This document shows positions 62,313-64,000 of a stretch of DNA of 64,000 nt, piece after piece. Under the pieces are notes generated by a model. It had not been told where the DNA came from. It did no database searches and worked only from the letters and a program-made list of their open reading frames with translations. This stretch comes from Sipunculus nudus (taxonomy: Eukaryota; Annelida; Sipuncula; Golfingiida; Sipunculidae). Within the stretch, counting starts at the first letter, position 1; each line of letters begins with the position of its first letter. Location: the NCBI GenBank assembly GCA_026874595.1, contig CM049309.1, forward strand, positions 91,412,723-91,476,722. The letters are read 5' to 3'. The translations under genes and the position numbers were made by a program.

Positions 62313-62761
62313 TTTTTGTGTTGTGTGCACCTGTGCCAGAATTTCAGCAGTGATGTTTGTGTAATTGTTTCTTGTTCAAAATGTGTGGTACTTACATTGT
62401 TCATATATATGTTACACATGTACTTGAAAAGGAATGGTCCAGCATTGAAGCGTTATACCTTGTGTATATAGCACAGGTTCACATTAGGCCCGTAGGTCTT
62501 GTTATTTTGAGGTCAAGAAAGGTCAAAGTATGGATTTGTTCTAGAAGCATCAAGTGCATTTTAGCGTAACTTTGCAATTACTCAAACCATCCATCTATCT
62601 CATGTTGGTCGTCTTCTGTTAGGTTAAATGTCAAGGTCACACAGGACTATCCCATTTATTTTCACACTGATCAGGTTCAAGTTAAAAAACATCTGATTGA
62701 ATGATGCCCTGTGCAAGGGGATGCTCCACTTTGCAGTGCCTTTGTTTTTTTTAGCCTTTTT

Positions 62762-63754
62762 TGCTCAGCTATGTCATCTGAGCTATAGTTGTGGTCCTTT
62801 GTCCGCCATCCAGTCGTTAACAGGGCATGTTTTGAAACTGTTGGACCTACAAATCCAAAATTTTGCATACAGTTAGATGTCCCCAAAGTCTCCTACCATA
62901 CAAAAATTTGGTCACTAGGGCTTTGTTCCTTCGAGATATTAAGGAAACACCTAAATTTTCCATTAAAAACCAATGTTACACTTCAAGAATGTCTAATATC
63001 AAAACCACTGATCTGTTTTTGATCATGTTTAGTATGCATATTCTTAAATACATTTTCTATGTACATGCAAAAATTATGTCAGTATTGCGTAATGTGTTGA
63101 AGTGATTGTTTGGAACATTTTGCACCTTGTAAACAAATCAAGAAATATATTTACTCACTTAACATTAGAATTGCTGAAGCTAGAGACTTTTTTAGGGATA
63201 TAACTTTATTTAATCAAGATTCATTTTTACCAAAAATTAAGATGTGAATTTCGCAAAATTTTTTAGTCATTAGAATAAATAAAAAATCAATACCTTTAAT
63301 TTTGTCCAACTTTGGCCTCAGCATGTTTTTTCCATGTAAGTAAGCATGTTTTTTCCATGTAAGTACTATTGATTTAATTGTCACAGCATATATACATAAG
63401 GATTTAATCTTTAAAAATCTGAAACTTCAAAAGAGTAGCTTTACATACACCATATCAAGTGCTAAACTTGTTTACATCAACCAGTACAGCCTTTACCTGT
63501 CTTATGTAACCTGCTCTAGGCGGCTTGCCTTGGCTCAGCTTAAATGCATTATCCTCCTGAAAGTGAAATAAAGGTATCAGTCCATTCTGTCCACTTGCCT
63601 GTCCATCTGTAAATTTTTCATATGCATCACAGTATCTCAAAACTTTTACTCTTTTTCTTCATGACAGTCTTGTCAGAGTATTAGTTTGCAATCATATATT
63701 CAGAACTTCACTATTACCAAGTAGGAGGGCCATATCCTCTTAGCTTCTCATATG

Positions 63755-63756
<2 letters not shown>
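62762..63756 (-). mobile_element. Family C element, copy 4, internally deleted
   Basis: It begins TTGCTCAGCTATGTCATCTG then AGCTATAG and continues as the inverse of copy 3. It jumps at 63,539-63,542 from the equivalent of 29,997 to that of 29,276, losing 720 bp including the poly-G. It ends at a (TA)n tract. Confidence 0.65.

Positions 63757-63805
<49 letters not shown>
63757..63805. repeat. (TA)n microsatellite
   Basis: About 24 TA units. Confidence 0.95.
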
Positions 63806-63808
<3 letters not shown>

Positions 63809-64000
63809 AGAGACGAGATTGAAATCCAGGCGGATTTTAAATTCGCCTAGACAAGATTGCGATTGTGATCTCGCCTAGGCGAGATTGCAATTGTGATCTC
63901 GGCTAGACAGATTTTAAACTCGCCTAGACGAGATCACAATCGCAACCTCGCCTAGGCGAGATTAAAATCCATCATGGAGCAGGCCAGGATTTTAATCTCG
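63806..64000. mobile_element. Family E element, left arm, cut by the window end
   Basis: It starts TGTCAGAGACGAGATTGAAA and continues with repeated CTCGCCTAGGCGAGAT palindromes and GATTTTAAATTCGCC-type words. These relate to 20,848-22,352 and, in layout, to 50,286-52,290. Confidence 0.6.

Larger units (their letters stand above)
58265..62505 (-). mobile_element. Family D element, inverted copy, interrupted by a family C element
   Basis: 58,265-59,150 is the inverse of about 4,680-5,530. 59,160-59,690 is the inverse of 4,590-4,690 and 2,690-3,260. 59,700-60,027 and 62,313-62,505 are the two halves of the inverse of 2,198-2,690. The copy reaches its 5' end (GTTCACATTAGGCCCGTAGG) at 62,505 and lacks its 3' end. 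Relative to copy 1 it lacks about 1.3 kb (3,260-4,570). Confidence 0.7.

Overview
This is a 64 kb piece of an animal nuclear genome: AT-rich, intron-rich and crowded with repeats. Non-coding DNA carrying tandem-core elements with palindromic ends, and many 'TGACCTTGACC'-type repeats, points to a marine mollusc, most likely a bivalve. That assignment is inference; no species can be named from the sequence alone. Almost none of the open reading frames is a real gene.

The one gene I can identify is TAF2, the TFIID subunit with an aminopeptidase-like fold. It lies on the minus strand across about 28.8 kb to 1.0 kb. Thirteen consecutive coding exons could be placed (28795-28847, 27521-27593, 27027-27117, 25867-25985, 24892-25033, 24583-24777, 20633-20735, 15719-15837, 12453-12566, 11924-12023, 8777-8977, 5847-5939, 982-1041). 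Their phases chain without conflict into 487 codons. The N-terminal exon was not found, and the C-terminal half lies beyond position 1. One intron looks like a minor-spliceosome (U12) intron with AT-AA ends.

Two TAF2 introns hold tandem arrays made from the gene's own exon edges. An 85-bp unit repeated 29 times (8978-11450) copies the splice acceptor and the start of exon 8777-8977. A 65-bp unit repeated 13 times beyond the genuine copy (23,700-24,600) copies the end and splice donor of exon 24583-24777. Both arrays grow into the intron and present dozens of look-alike splice sites.

The rest is mobile-element territory. Four families (called A to D here) share one plan: a 5' palindrome, a short subterminal inverted repeat, often a tandem core, and a 3' end complementary to the 5' subterminal repeat. 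This resembles non-autonomous rolling-circle (Helentron/HINE-like) elements. Other elements have terminal inverted repeats: 13,207-15,113; 36,267-38,414; 38,445-42,725 (with an A element nested inside); 50,286-52,290 (about 270-bp arms); 20,848-22,352; and one cut by the window end at about 63,806. A C element is inserted inside a D element at 60,028-62,312, and the other D copy supplies the empty site. A 33-bp minisatellite of about 78 units (55,449-58,044) produces three very long spurious open frames. The stretch from 42.7 to 55.4 kb has no recognisable gene; it holds a possible promoter near 48.2-48.4 kb.
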